This document shows, one piece after another, positions 32,650-43,673 of a stretch of DNA of 64,000 bases (position 1 is the first letter of the stretch; each line of letters begins with the position of its first letter). The translations under genes and the position numbers were made by a program. The stretch comes from Selaginella tamariscina. Lineage: Eukaryota > Streptophyta > Lycopodiopsida > Selaginellales > Selaginellaceae. A model generated the notes under the pieces. That model searched no databases, had not been told where the DNA came from, and saw only the letters and a list, made by a program, of their open reading frames with translations. The stretch spans positions 641,430 to 705,429 of the forward strand of contig PUQB01000051.1 of the NCBI GenBank assembly GCA_003024785.1. The letters run 5' to 3'.

Positions 32650-35600
32650 GCACATGCCAATATGCTCTTGTGTTTATAGAATTGACATAAGAGATAAGTC
32701 TCCATGCATAGATGGTATTCCGATGGAATTTTTCATACAGGCTTGGCGATGGATGGGAAAAGCAGTGCTTGCTGAATGGAATGTGGCGAAGGATACACAC
32801 CCGGTGCAAGCGTGGAGTTCGGCTTTCACAGATGGATTGGTGGCACTCATCCCGAAGGAAGGTAGTGAAGACACAGCAGAAGTGCGATGTTGGCGTCCGA
32901 TATCCATGATGAACTCTATCTACAAGATCTTCGCAAAGACACTTGCTAACCGTTTGCAGCCGGTCATGCGAGTGATTGTCTCTCAAGCACAAAATGGGTT
33001 TCTCAAGGGCCGACAGCTTTACGAGAATGTGATGACGATGATCTTGGCTGGAGAGTGGGCAGGGAGCCTCCCGGATCCATACTGCTTGCTGTTGCTAGAT
33101 GGGGAGAAGGCCTACGACCGAGTGGATTGGTGCTTTTTGGAGCTTGTAATGAGACAGTTAGGCTTTCTGGCTAGGTTTATGAGATGGACAGCCAGGCTCT
33201 ACAAGCAGTCAACAAGTCGTTTGGTCATTAACGGATGGATGAGCCAGCCGATCCGTCTTTCTAGGTCAGTTCGGCAAGGCTGCCCGCTTGCCCCGTACCT
33301 TTTTTTGATGCAGGCGGAAGCGTTACATGTGTACATGCATCATGATTGGCCAGCCAAGCCTAGGGGATCCCGCTGTCTGAGTGTCAAGGGCCACTACGTG
33401 ACCTCGGCCCACCACGGGAACGGACTGTTCTTGATAGCCTGTTCGCAGATGACACTGGGTTACTGGTGTTAGGAACAATTGAGAATCTGGATAGGGTGAA
33501 GCAGTTGCTTGATCGGTTTAATTTTGCGGCTGGAGGCAAGACGAATTGGCATAAATCCCGTGGTGTTTGGCTAAGTGGATGTGTGCGTCCTGATTGGGGA
33601 GCTGACTGGGATTTTGTATGGGTGGAACAGGGGAGAACAACGAGATACCTAGGGTTTCAACTAGGAGACCGGTATGACACAAATCGACAGAGCGCATTCA
33701 TTTTACAGAGGCTTCTTACGCATATGTGTAGTTGGGGCAACCGTCCACTCTCCCTTCCCGCGAGGCTTGTGGTGGCCAATGCCGTACTTCTGGGTAGCCT
33801 TTGGTTCTATACCGGCGTCTGGAGTCTCAACGCGATGGACTTGAAAGAAATCGAGCAGCTGCTTCGAGTATATATCTGGAAGGGCTCAAATCACAAGCAG
33901 AGGTACCAAGCTCGTGTGCGATGGGATTCTTGTGTGCGCCCACGAGCAAAGGGAGGAGTTGGACTGATATCCCCAGGCCCAGCAGCACGTGCACTAATGG
34001 TGAAGATGATGGTAAGATGCTTCTTCCCAGGTGGACAGCCGTGGAAGGTAATGCTCCGTGCATTGTGTTTGCAAGTCAAGCCTCTTCGGTCCTCCACGGG
34101 AGCAACAGTTCAGTGGGCTGAAGACCCTCGCTGGATTTTCAGTATGCCACCCTTCAAGATTCCAATGTCTCGTGATTCATACAGTGGGACTTTGCTGAGG
34201 TATTGGATGGAGCTCCGTGTGGCCCTTGTACCTGTGCCGCCATCACGGATCGAGGAGTTAGTCTCCCTTCCTTTGTTTCTTCACGAGCTGGTGCACCCGG
34301 TAGGCATTGGAATATCTCTCGGGGATGAGCGAATGCCGCAAGGAGTGAAAGTGATATATAGACGTTGGCATGCAGCAGGGCTGCACACAGTGGGCCAGCT
34401 TCGGGAGGTGCTACAAGGCTTCAGGGGTATGTGGCCGGAACGTGCTACTCATGTGGGGGATTGGTGCCGCATTGGCACAATGGTATGGTATGTGGCTGAC
34501 TTGGACACTCAGGAGGGAGCCGGCTTTCAAGTGGGACCTGACGGTCTTCTGACCCCGCACACGATTCACTTCTCCCCTCTCCCGGAGCTGGTAGATGTTG
34601 GCTTGGTGCGTGTGTTGGACATGGCAAAGAAGAGGCCGACTGTGGACCCGGAAATCAAGCATGGCCAATGGAGGCATTTGATGCTCTTTCGAAATCAGCT
34701 AGTGGAGGAATTGGAGATGGACCCGAAGATGTGGAGATGGAGAAGTGCAACAGGACGTGGTTTCTTTAGCTATGAACCACGAGTGGGACGAAAGGCTTTT
34801 GCTGGCCAGCAACACCCGTCAAAGTTGGAGGAGAACCTGGGTAGAGTCGGGTTACCTCAGTCGCTGGCGCAAGCATTGGGGAGTGAGCTCTGGGCAGGCT
34901 ACTGGTCGAGTGGGATAAAAACCTTTATGTGGCTCCTTCTGCAGAACAGTTTAGCAGTTAGAGATAACATCCGGGGACTTCCTTGCAACGCATGTGTGTG
35001 CTGTGGAGAAGTGGAGACCGAGAGACACTGTCTATGGGATTGTCACGCAACCAAAGCAGTCTGGAGCAGAGCGATGACCATGGTTCAGAGATTGGGTCGG
35101 GGAGATGATGCTACAATAGGTTGGGAGACTGCCTGCCTTGGTGAACATGTGGTACATGTGCGTGCAACAGCAGGAGTATGGCGCGTACCTGGGAGGTTGG
35201 ACACCAGGCCGGTCTTTGATCCCGGGGACTGCAAGAGGTGATGGAAGAGTCGCCCGGACTCTGGGTGAATCAGTGGTATTTTTTGCGAGGGGTGACCATG
35301 TGGACGATCTGGCGAGCCCGCAATGCAGAGGTTTTTCAAGGGCACAGATGGAGTCTGCAACGAACGATAGCATTTATGTGGGTAACCTTAGTCTCATTAG
35401 TAGCCGGATCATATAAGGAAGCACGTGATACGTGCGACATAGGGGAGTACCGGGTGTACGAGGAACAGTGGTTGCCAGCACTTGGCCGCATTGTGTGAGG
35501 ACATGGGAGCTTGCGTGCATCCGTTTACTGGAGGTGGCAACCACCTTTGTGGTTTCTAGAGGGAGATGCTTCCTTGGATGCTGCCTGGAGAGACTGAGTT

Positions 35601-35780
35601 CCACCTGCTGCAACTTGATGAGTTGATGTGGCTGATGGCTGACATGGCAGGTGGCTGACGTGGCAGGCTGCTGATGTGGCAAAGGTAGATGGATCTAGGC
35701 TAGGTATAGGAGGTAGTGGGCAATAGAAAATAAGGTAGCTTTCTTCTCATTCCACAAGGAATTCTCTGATGTACACTACT
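32650..35780 (+). mobile_element. Non-LTR retrotransposon (plant LINE), 5'-truncated with frameshifts
   Basis: The reverse transcriptase begins at DKSPCIDGIPMEFF and proceeds through LIPKEG, WRPISMMNSIYKIFAKTLANRL, QNGFLKGRQ, LDGEKAYDRVDW and RQGCPLAPYLF to the catalytic FADD near 33445. The downstream frame (33466-35200) ends in a zf-RVT-type region: IKTFMWLLLQNSLAVRDN, then CVCCGEVETERHCLWDC. Frame breaks occur between about 33370 and 33440, before FADD, and near 35200. The endonuclease domain is absent, as expected for 5' truncation. A GTGGCTGACRTGGCAGG-type short repeat lies in the 3' end (35620-35680). Confidence 0.88.
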
Positions 35781-35811
35781 ACACTATCGAATAAGACACA
35801 CAAAATTCCAG

Positions 35812-35895
35812 AATTGACGAGTTGGTTATCCTTGCGATTTGTAAAACAAAGGTTGCTAGTTCGAGTCTTGCTAACATACCCTTTTCAAAAAAAGG
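35812..35895 (+). repeat. SINE-like sequence 3' of the LINE
   Basis: GAGTTGGTTATCC (A-box-like) is followed by TTTGTAAAACAAAGG, resembling a tRNA-Thr anticodon region, and then GCTAGTTCGAGTC (B box). Confidence 0.42.
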
Positions 35896-35899
35896 GTTT

Positions 35900-36164
35900 A
35901 GGAACGTAATTAGCTGGTTAAGCACGGGTTTAGGGACGGATTAGGTTAGGGACGCTTAACCACGGTTTAGCACGGGATTAGGCAGGAGGAGGTTAAGGAC
36001 GGCTAATTACTGTTTAGCCCGGGTTTAAGAAGGAATTCTGGATCCATGGGTATGTCCAAAAAATTATCATAATAAAAAAAATCTTGTATTTAAATTATTT
36101 AAAAACATTATAATTATATTAAATCGATTGATAATATTTATATTCAAGATAAAAAAGCTTGGAT
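35900..36164. other. Intergenic, short internal repeats
   Basis: Repeated 'ttaagcacgggttta', 'gggacgg' and 'attagg' phrases. They also occur more weakly near 32570-32620 on the other side of the LINE. No gene seen. Confidence 0.5.
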
Positions 36165-36169
36165 ACTGT

Positions 36170-36371
36170 TGTAAGATACTGTGTATTATGTAACGTAATG
36201 TATATACGCATGTGTATATACACACATGCATAGTGACACATGGGTGGTGATCTGGCCGCCATGTGTCAGCGCCACGTGTCGCATGTGTGCCACGTGGCAG
36301 GAGTCTCCTGTATATAAGCAGGGTTTTTGTAGCTTAATGGATCTGACATTTTAATATATATCGGCTCTTTC
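36170..36371 (+). repeat. 5' LTR of gypsy element 1
   Basis: It begins TGTAAGATACTG and ends GGCTCTTTC. It carries CCACGTGTC (36272-36280), the palindrome GCCACGTGGC (36289-36298) and a TATA box TATATAAG (36311-36318). After the LTR comes TTGGTGGAGAAGTTGGG, a possible primer site resembling the 3' end of tRNA-Ala. Confidence 0.88.
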
Positions 36372-36425
36372 ATTGGTGGAGAAGTTGGGTATTCCTTTCT
36401 TCCGCCTTTTCCTTTTCGTGTTTTC

Positions 36426-39400
36426 ATGACGAATATGGAGACGGCGTTTAGCATTATTGCTACTGCTATTGATGCACAAACAAAGTTGTTGGAGCGCTTT
36501 GTTGAGGGTTCGTCCTCCTCTTCCCCGTCTGAGCCTCATGCCGGGGGATCTGCTTCTAGTACTCCTTCATCTTCTTCACAGGCCACAAATCCGAGGGTTC
36601 GACCCCGATCTTTTTGTGGTGATCCGGGAGATGATGTATACCACTGGTTTGATCATTTCCAAGTCATTGTTCGTTACCATGGTTGGGATGAGGCCCGTGC
36701 TCTCAGAGAATTCCCTACATGTTTGGAAGGTCCTGCGCTCAAGTGGTATAATGGATTGGCTGCGGAGATTCAAGCCAATAGTAATCGGTTAACGGAATGC
36801 CTCAAACGTACGTTTGGCAAAGTTGAGGATTCAGATGATGCTTTCCAACAACTGCATGCGATACGACAACATCCTGGTGAGTCTGTTATGCGGTTAGTAT
36901 TAGGTTCGGGGATTTAGTTCGGCGTGCATATCCTAACATGCCTGAGCCTATTAAGCTCGGTATGTTATGGCCAACTATGCGACCCGAACTTGTTCGATTC
37001 GTTCGGGCTCTTCGTCCTACCACATTGGAGGAAGCTTTTGCACTAGCTCAACGTTTTGAGTTGGTGCCTGGTGAGGGCCGTGTTCCCCTTGGGTTACCTG
37101 CTCCTCTTGTTCAGCGTGCTGATCCAATGGAGGTTGATGCTGCTGCATATGTGCCCGCACGGCAAGCCTTTCGTGGTCGACCTCGGGGCCCACCCCGTGG
37201 ACCACCTCCACGAAATCGTCCTGCACCTGCTCCAGTCCTGCCCGTGGTGGTCAAAATCCACGGATTCGTGACAGGAGGAATCGGAACAATGCAGGTCGAC
37301 CCAATCAAGTTCATTGTTGGGCCTGTTGGGCACCTGGACATACTTGGGGGCATGCGATGTGTATCCTGATTGGCGTCCACCACATCCAGGCTGGCGACCA
37401 TATGTTCCGGATGGTGTGCCTGTGGCGGCCATTATGCTAATGATGAGCTTCAGATGACGAAGCCTCTCTTGCAGGTGGATCTGTTGCGGAAAACAGTAAT
37501 CGTACGGGCGACGGAGGGATCCCGTGCGATGGAGACTTCACCTCCATGTTTTTTCCGCTATGCATATCAAGGTTTGCAAGTTCCACCAATCATCCAGTTT
37601 TCACATTTTCTGCACGGTGAATGATCTTTCAGTCACAGTGCTTGTGGATACAGGATCCAGTATGTCTTCCATAACTGCTTCTCTAGCGCATCGGTGCTCA
37701 TTACCCTTAAGACGTGCAGATAAGGTCTTGCACATTTTATATGGTAATGGGCAGTCTCGTGCAGTATCACAGTACACCACTTTGACTATGCTGGTTATGG
37801 GTGCCAACTGTAAGTTTCCCTCTGGGTCTCTTAGGGTTGTCCCTTCCCAGGTCTTTGACATCATTCTGGGATGTGATTGGTTAAAGCAGTCGAAAGGTAC
37901 ATGTGATTTTTCACTCTCTCCTCCTGTATTACGCTTGGAGTCTGTGTCTTTGCAGTCTGTTCCTTTACGTCCAGAGAAGCTTGTTGCTGTTTGTATCACG
38001 CATACAGCTCCTTTGATTCCGGTCTTGGGGTGGTGTTCATCTCAACAGGTTCAAATGCCGGATCCGTCACCTGAGTGTCGAGCACACTGCATCGAACAAC
38101 TTAAGAAACAGTATGCAAGTTTGTTCAAATTTGATCTGTCCCAAGGTGCACGTGTGAAGACTCGACACTGTATACCCACCGGCAATGCAAAGCCTTTCAA
38201 AGTCCCGGTTCGACGCAGGTCACCAAAGGAGTTATCAGCCATGCGAACAGCTGTTACTGATATGATTGGTAAACGAGTGTGTCGTCCGTCACGGAGTCCA
38301 TGGGCATGTGAACCTCATTTGGTTCCCAAGCCTGATGGATCTCTCCGATTTTGTGTGGATTACCGACCTCTTAACGATGTTACCATCAAAGATGTCTATC
38401 CACTTCCGAACTCTGCCGATCTATTAGATCGTTTGGGTCAGAGTCGATGGTTTACTAAGTTGGATTTGGCATCAGGATATTGGCAGGTTCCTATGGCTGA
38501 GGAGGATATTCCAAAAACGGCCTTCCGGACACCATTTGGTCTTTACGAGTTTTTGGTCATGCCTTTTGGATTGACTTCAGCTCCTGCCACCTTTCAACGC
38601 ATGATGGATGAGCTTCTTTCCGATATGCCTGATATCACTGCCGATTTTATCGACGATGTGCTCATTCATGGGTCTGGTTCTTGGGAGGATCACATTCGTG
38701 ATGTACGGCGCGTTCTTGATCGATTTCGAGAAGTTGGCCTGAAGTTGAAACTTGAAAAGTGTGTGTTTGGTTCGACCGACACCACTTACTTGGGTTACCG
38801 TATATCTCGAGAGGGTTTACAGGTGGATCCAATGAAGTTGCGAGCTGTTCGAGAGTTCCCTCGTCCCGTACAGTACAGGAAGTCCAGCGTTTCTTGGGCA
38901 CGGTGCAGTACTTGGGTCGATTCATCGATCATCTCACTGATCGAACTGCCCCTCTTCGGGAGTTAGTTCGTCCACAGGTATCTTTCAGGTGGACTCGCAG
39001 GTGTCAGCAGGCATTTGACCAGTTAAAAGAGTTCCTGACAACTCCACCATTGCTTCAATACCCAGATTTTACTCGTCCGTTCATTTTACGAGTAGATGCC
39101 TCAGATGTTGGTATTGGTGGTGTATTGATGCAAACTGATGCTGTGGATTCTTCAATTCGACACCCGGTGGCTTACATTAGTCGAGTACTCACGCCGGCTG
39201 AGCGGAATTATTCCACTACTGAAAAAGAATGCCTTGCTGCTGTTTGGGGTTTTGAACGACTTCATGCCTACTTACATGGGAGTGAAACACTTTTGGAGTG
39301 TGATCATGCTGCTGTCACTTCCTTTAAAACGGAAGAATTTAGTGGGTCGTGTAGCCAGATGGGCATTACGTCTCCAAGTATATAACTTTAAGGTGGTGCA

Positions 39401-40878
39401 CAGGCCTGGGCGAACAATGGTGGATGCGGATGCACTTTCTCGAGCACCCCTTTCTGATTCCACTTTGCCTGCTCATGCAGTCGCTGCAGCATTCGGTTTG
39501 ATACAAGCCCCTCAGGTATTCGATGCCGACTTACCATCCTTGGAACAGTGGCAGGATGCCAAAAACATGAACCGTGGACGAGGCAATTACGGATGCGTTT
39601 GCAATCCTTCTTCCGAACCGGTTTCGACAATATCATGCTCAGTTTCGACTTCAGGATGGTTTATTGTATTTTATTGGGACAAATCCAGAGACAGATGGCG
39701 TTTGGTGCCCTCTACATATGTTCCACACCTTCTTCGAGCATATCATGATTCGCCTATTGTTGGAGGTCATCTTGGTCACCAACGAGTGTTGGAGAAGCTC
39801 GCAGATCCTTTTATTGGCCTAGCATGCGTGGTGATGTGATCAGGTATATTCAGAGTTGTCCCATTTGTCAAACTCGGAATTCCTCTACGACTCGGGCCAT
39901 GGGGGTGTTAGAATCCATCAACGTCTCTCGCCCTTTTGAGTTAATTGCAGTGGATTTAATGGGACCTTTTCCACGTTCTTCTCAAGGTAACCAGTACATC
40001 ATTGTCGTATCTGATTATTTAACTCGTTGGGTGGAGGTTGGTGCTCTTCCGGATGCAACTGCCTGTCAACAGCTTTGTTTTTGTTCGATAATGTGGTTTT
40101 GCAGCATTCTTGTCCAGAGCGGATGTTATCAGATAATGGCCCCGCTTTCATTGCAGAGGTATTCCGAGTGTTGTGTGAGAGGTTAGGGGTAAAACACTCA
40201 TTTGCCTCTCCATATCATCCACAAACTGATGGTTTGGTGGAGCGATTGAATCGGACCTTCAAGGGTATGATCTCGAAGTATGTGAACTTCAATCACACTG
40301 ACTGGGATTGGTATTTGCGATGCTTGAGATTTGCTTATGTAACAGGCATTCAGAGTTCGATTGGTATCTCTCCATTCAAGGCATTGTATGGATATGATCC
40401 TAAGTTGCCTAGTGAATTGGGATTATCATCGAATCTGCCACGTGCCGAGGATGAAAATGTGGGCTCGACATTTGGATGCTGTCTTACCTCTTCTGCGTGC
40501 AGAGTCTGCTGAACATCTTGGTCGAGCTCAAATACAGCAACAATCTTCTTACAATGCACGACATCAAACTCCACCAGACTATGCTGACGGTGACTTAGTA
40601 CTGGTACGTTTTCCCAAGCTAACTGCACCTGGGCTTGCAACTGGTTTATTACATAAGTGGCTTGGTCCCTACCGAGTTCTCCGAAAGGTTGGTCCTCAGG
40701 TGTATCAGGTACAGTTGGTGGGATCTCATGAGGTTGAGATAGTTCACGTAGTTCGAATGAAACGGTTTGTTGTTCGAGACTCGTTGACTACATTCGGTCA
40801 TACCTTAGATGGCCCAACTCACACGGATCCAGGACCATCAGATCCATCACCATCTACACAACCGCAGAGGGGGGATAA
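36426..40878 (+). pseudogene. Gag-pol of gypsy element 1, interrupted by frameshifts
   Basis: Domains appear in order. The Gag starts METAFSIIATAI and ends near a CCHC-type region. The aspartic protease has VLVDTGSSMSS. The RT has FCVDYRPLND, WFTKLDLASGYWQ and the catalytic FIDDVL. The RNase H has LRVDASDVGIGG. The integrase has HLGHQRV with CPICQTRN (HHCC zinc), and the DDE residues in VDLMGPF, SDNGPAF and the Glu of GLVERLN. A C-terminal GPYRVLRKVGPQVYQV block has no chromodomain seen. Frame breaks occur near 36895 (a T lost from a TTT run), 37430-37620, 38870, 39325, 39600-39800 and 40065. Not autonomous as written. Confidence 0.88.
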
Positions 40879-41071
40879 TGTAAGATACTGTATATTATGT
40901 AACGTAATGTATATACGCATGTGTATATACACACATGCATAGTGACACATCTGGCCGCCATGTGTCAGCGCCACGTGTCGCATGTGTGCCACGTGGCAGG
41001 AGGTCTCCTGTATATAAGCAGGGTTTTTGTAGCTTAATGGATCTGACATTTTAATATATATCGGCTCTTTC
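40879..41071 (+). repeat. 3' LTR of gypsy element 1
   Basis: It matches the 5' LTR with one short deletion in the 'gggtggtgatctgg' region and a few substitutions. Confidence 0.9.
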
Positions 41072-41076
41072 ACTGT

Positions 41077-41596
41077 GTGCATTAAATATGTATGTATACA
41101 TAAATTTTATTTAAAAAATATTAAACACATGAAATCAGAATAATAATAGTTTCATTTCAACATGTATAAATATATATTATATAAAAGTAGACTGCGTGTG
41201 AAATATGGAGCTTGTTTACCTTTATAAACATGTATTCTACATTTAAATTTGAGTGTAAAATTATATATCCACATTGATTTTGTAAGCATTCATTCTAAAT
41301 TTATACGTATTCATAACCACGTATATATATAATTAATTTCTCTTTATATATGTTTTCTAGTTCGTTATAATGTAAATAGTTTCACACACAAGCGGAAAAG
41401 GAAAAAAAAAAACTTATAATTGTGAATTATTTATCGTGATTTTTAAAGATATACGTGGTTTAAATTTTATTTTAATTATTTTAAAAATAATAATTTTTAA
41501 AAGGTTATAATAAGGTGCATCTTAATGGGTTTAAATTTTATTTAAAATTATAATTTAAAAAAATATTACTATATCCTAGTTATTAGAGTAATATAT
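41077..41596. other. AT-rich spacer, no gene seen
   Basis: AT-rich DNA between gypsy element 1 and the foldback at 41597. Confidence 0.5.
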
Positions 41597-41973
41597 GTGG
41601 TGTTGGTGATATTGAGTTTTTAGTCGATAGACACGATTACAATCGATAGCTGATTCTAAGCTTTGAAGTTCTGTAGCACTTGCTAATTGTTTGTGACGAA
41701 CACGCTTTTGTTGCTCCGTAGGACTCGTTTTACAAAGAAAACTCTTATGTAAAATTGGCTTCTACTGGTACACGAGAATGCAAACTTAAAACGAGCTATT
41801 TCACTGTATAAATGACTGCTTATTTTCACGTACATCATGCGGAGCAACAAAAGCATGTTCGTCCGGACCACTGCAAAGGAACAAACAATTAGCAAGTGCT
41901 ACAGAACTTCAAAACTTAGAATCAGCAAATAATTGTGTCCATCGACTATAAAACTCAATTCCACCATCACCAC
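41597..41973. repeat. Large foldback (inverted repeat) in the MTPSL promoter
   Basis: The left arm (41597-41718) and right arm (41840-41973) are imperfect reverse complements of about 120-130 bp. They share an uninterrupted 'gaagttctgtagcacttgct'-type core continuing into 'aattgtttgt'. The right arm has a ~17-bp insertion. The right arm contains the likely TATA box of the terpene synthase gene, and the loop is about 120 bp. Confidence 0.88.
41947..41953 (+). promoter_or_regulatory. Likely TATA box of the MTPSL gene
   Basis: TATAAAA lies 63 bp upstream of the ATG at 42010, inside the right arm of the foldback. The matching site in the left arm is degraded. Confidence 0.6.
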
Positions 41974-42009
41974 AAATATCAGAAAATTAATCTACAAAGA
42001 CACACGTAT

Positions 42010-43160
42010 ATGGCTAGTGATAAGCTTCTCAAAGAGCTCTCAAGCAGCACCCACTTCGAGTTACCCCATATCAAAAGCACTATCCCATTCGAGTGTTATC
42101 CCAATTTTGCTCGAGTCAACAATGAGGCCAACCAGAGGGCTATGCAGGTGCTAGGGATAACCGATAGCAAAGCTAAGTTGAAATTCATCCAGTCCAGAAT
42201 AGTCATGTGTGGAAGTCTCATGATTCCAAGAGGAGAAGATGATAATCGAATGATCCTCGCCAGCAAAAACCTTGTGGGTGTGTTCGCGATTGATGATATA
42301 TTCGAGTCTCAACCTCGAATTGCAAAGCATTTGCTCTGGTTGCTAGCGAATGATGCCTATGACGAGTCCTGCAACACAGGTAACATAGGAAATTGCAGAA
42401 GAAATACTTAAATTTACAGGGGGAGGATTTCAATATCCTCGAGAGTGGCTGTTGTTCCGAGAGGTACACTGTGAGCTCAGACGCCAAATGTCACCAGAAT
42501 TATTCGAGCGCTACCACAGAGCTCTCATTACTTTTCTCAGCACGGTCTTGAATGAAGAGGTTGAAAACCACCGTCTCAAGGACCACATTCCAGATCCAGA
42601 GACATATCGCACCATGCGACGAAGAACTATTTTCGCCGATGGCCCAATACTCTTAGTTGGCCAGTTCTGCATGGGAGTTGACCTGGACAAAGAAGATTAC
42701 GAATCTGCAGATTTTATCAACTTGGTGGACGCCATTTCTGATCACATTGCACTCACAAACGACTTGTTCTCTTTTAGGAAGGAGCTCTATAGCAAAATGT
42801 ACTACAACTGGATCTCTGTGCTTATCAACCATGGCCTTAGTCTCCAAGCAGCAATCAGCAGAGTGTGCGACATGATTCTGGAGACCGAAGCCAATATATG
42901 GAAGCTGCAGAAGAAACTTGTTGAGAGAGCATGTGTGAACGGGAAGAAAGATTTGCTCAAATATGTAAATGCCATGCCCTTGGCTTGCTTCTGGCAACCT
43001 GAGGTGGAGTTTCATCACCGGGCGGTACCATGGATATAATAATCCTCTCATAACCGGCCAGGAGTTTCATGGAACCTGGCTGCTTCATCCTGAGGCTACC
43101 ATCGTTCTTCAGCTTCAGGAATGCCACTATTCACATCCTTATCTGATCACATCTGATTGA
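42010..43160 (+). CDS. MTPSL: Microbial-type terpene synthase-like protein (MTPSL), two exons, frameshift near 3' end
   Basis: Class I terpene synthases ionise prenyl diphosphates using Mg2+ held by two motifs. MTPSLs make mono- or sesquiterpenes in non-seed plants and lack the usual plant alpha/beta domain layout. Exon 1 is 42010-42379 and exon 2 starts at 42420. The joined frame is continuous (CNTG, then GGFQYPREWLLF). The Asp-rich motif is DDIFE (about residue 95). The NSE motif is in NDLFSFRKE, with all expected ligands (N, S and E). The typical C-terminal block GNLRWSFITGRYHG follows in the +1 frame. An extra T in GCTTGCTTCTGG (about 42983-42994) shifts out of frame, giving an early stop at 43039; removing the shift would carry the frame to TGA at 43160. 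Product specificity cannot be read from sequence. The gene sits alone between two inverted gypsy elements. Confidence 0.85.
42380..42419 (+). other. Apparent 40-bp intron of MTPSL
   Basis: The sequence begins GTAACATAGG and ends AAATTTACAG. It has in-frame stops and its length is not a multiple of three. Removing it joins the two coding blocks in phase 1 at a position that keeps the conserved GGFQYPREW segment. Confidence 0.7.
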
Positions 43161-43451
43161 TCTGTCTTTTTACAAGCAAAATAATTGGAGGGGACACGCG
43201 GCAGCGTATTTTCCTTAAATAAAACGATTGGTTTATGATTTAAAAAATAATCAGGTCTATGTTAATCTGTTATGATGGTTAACGAGACAGCACAGCACTT
43301 TTTTATATATATTTTTAATAATGCATATAAAATTATTATATTAGTGGTTGTTATTATGTTAACTTTTGCAAACAATGAAATTTGATGCAGAGTCTTAACT
43401 ATAACGACAAATGTCAATTTTAAATCCATTATAACAAACTTAATTATTTAG
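43161..43451. other. MTPSL 3' flank, no gene seen
   Basis: AT-rich, with no recognisable feature up to the target duplication of gypsy element 2. Confidence 0.5.
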
Positions 43452-43456
43452 AACTT

Positions 43457-43673
43457 GAAAGAGCAGATATATTAAATGAAAATCTGATATATATTAGTTT
43501 ACAAAAAAACCCTGCTTATATACAGGAGGTCTCCTGCCACGTGGCACACATGCGACACGTGGCGCTGACACATGGGGCCAGATCACCACCCATGTGTCAC
43601 TACGCATGTGCGTATATACACATGCGTATATACGGTACGTTACCTAATATACAGTATCTTACACTATCCTCCC
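43457..43673 (-). repeat. 3' LTR of gypsy element 2
   Basis: It begins TGTAAGATACTG and ends CTGCTCTTTC on the minus strand. It contains the same pair of ACGTG boxes (43547-43562 region) and a TATATAAG. A purine tract lies just inside it (GCAGAGGGGAGGATAG). Confidence 0.88.

Larger units (their letters stand above)
36165..41076 (+). mobile_element. Ty3/gypsy LTR retrotransposon 1, near-complete
   Basis: It is bounded by 5-bp target duplications ACTGT (36165-36169 and 41072-41076). LTRs are 36170-36371 and 40879-41071, and a purine tract GCAGAGGGGGGATAA precedes the 3' LTR. The LTRs are nearly identical apart from a ~10-bp deletion in the 3' copy, so insertion was recent. The internal order PR-RT-RNaseH-INT defines Ty3/gypsy. 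A close relative lies inverted at 43452-48405. Confidence 0.92.
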
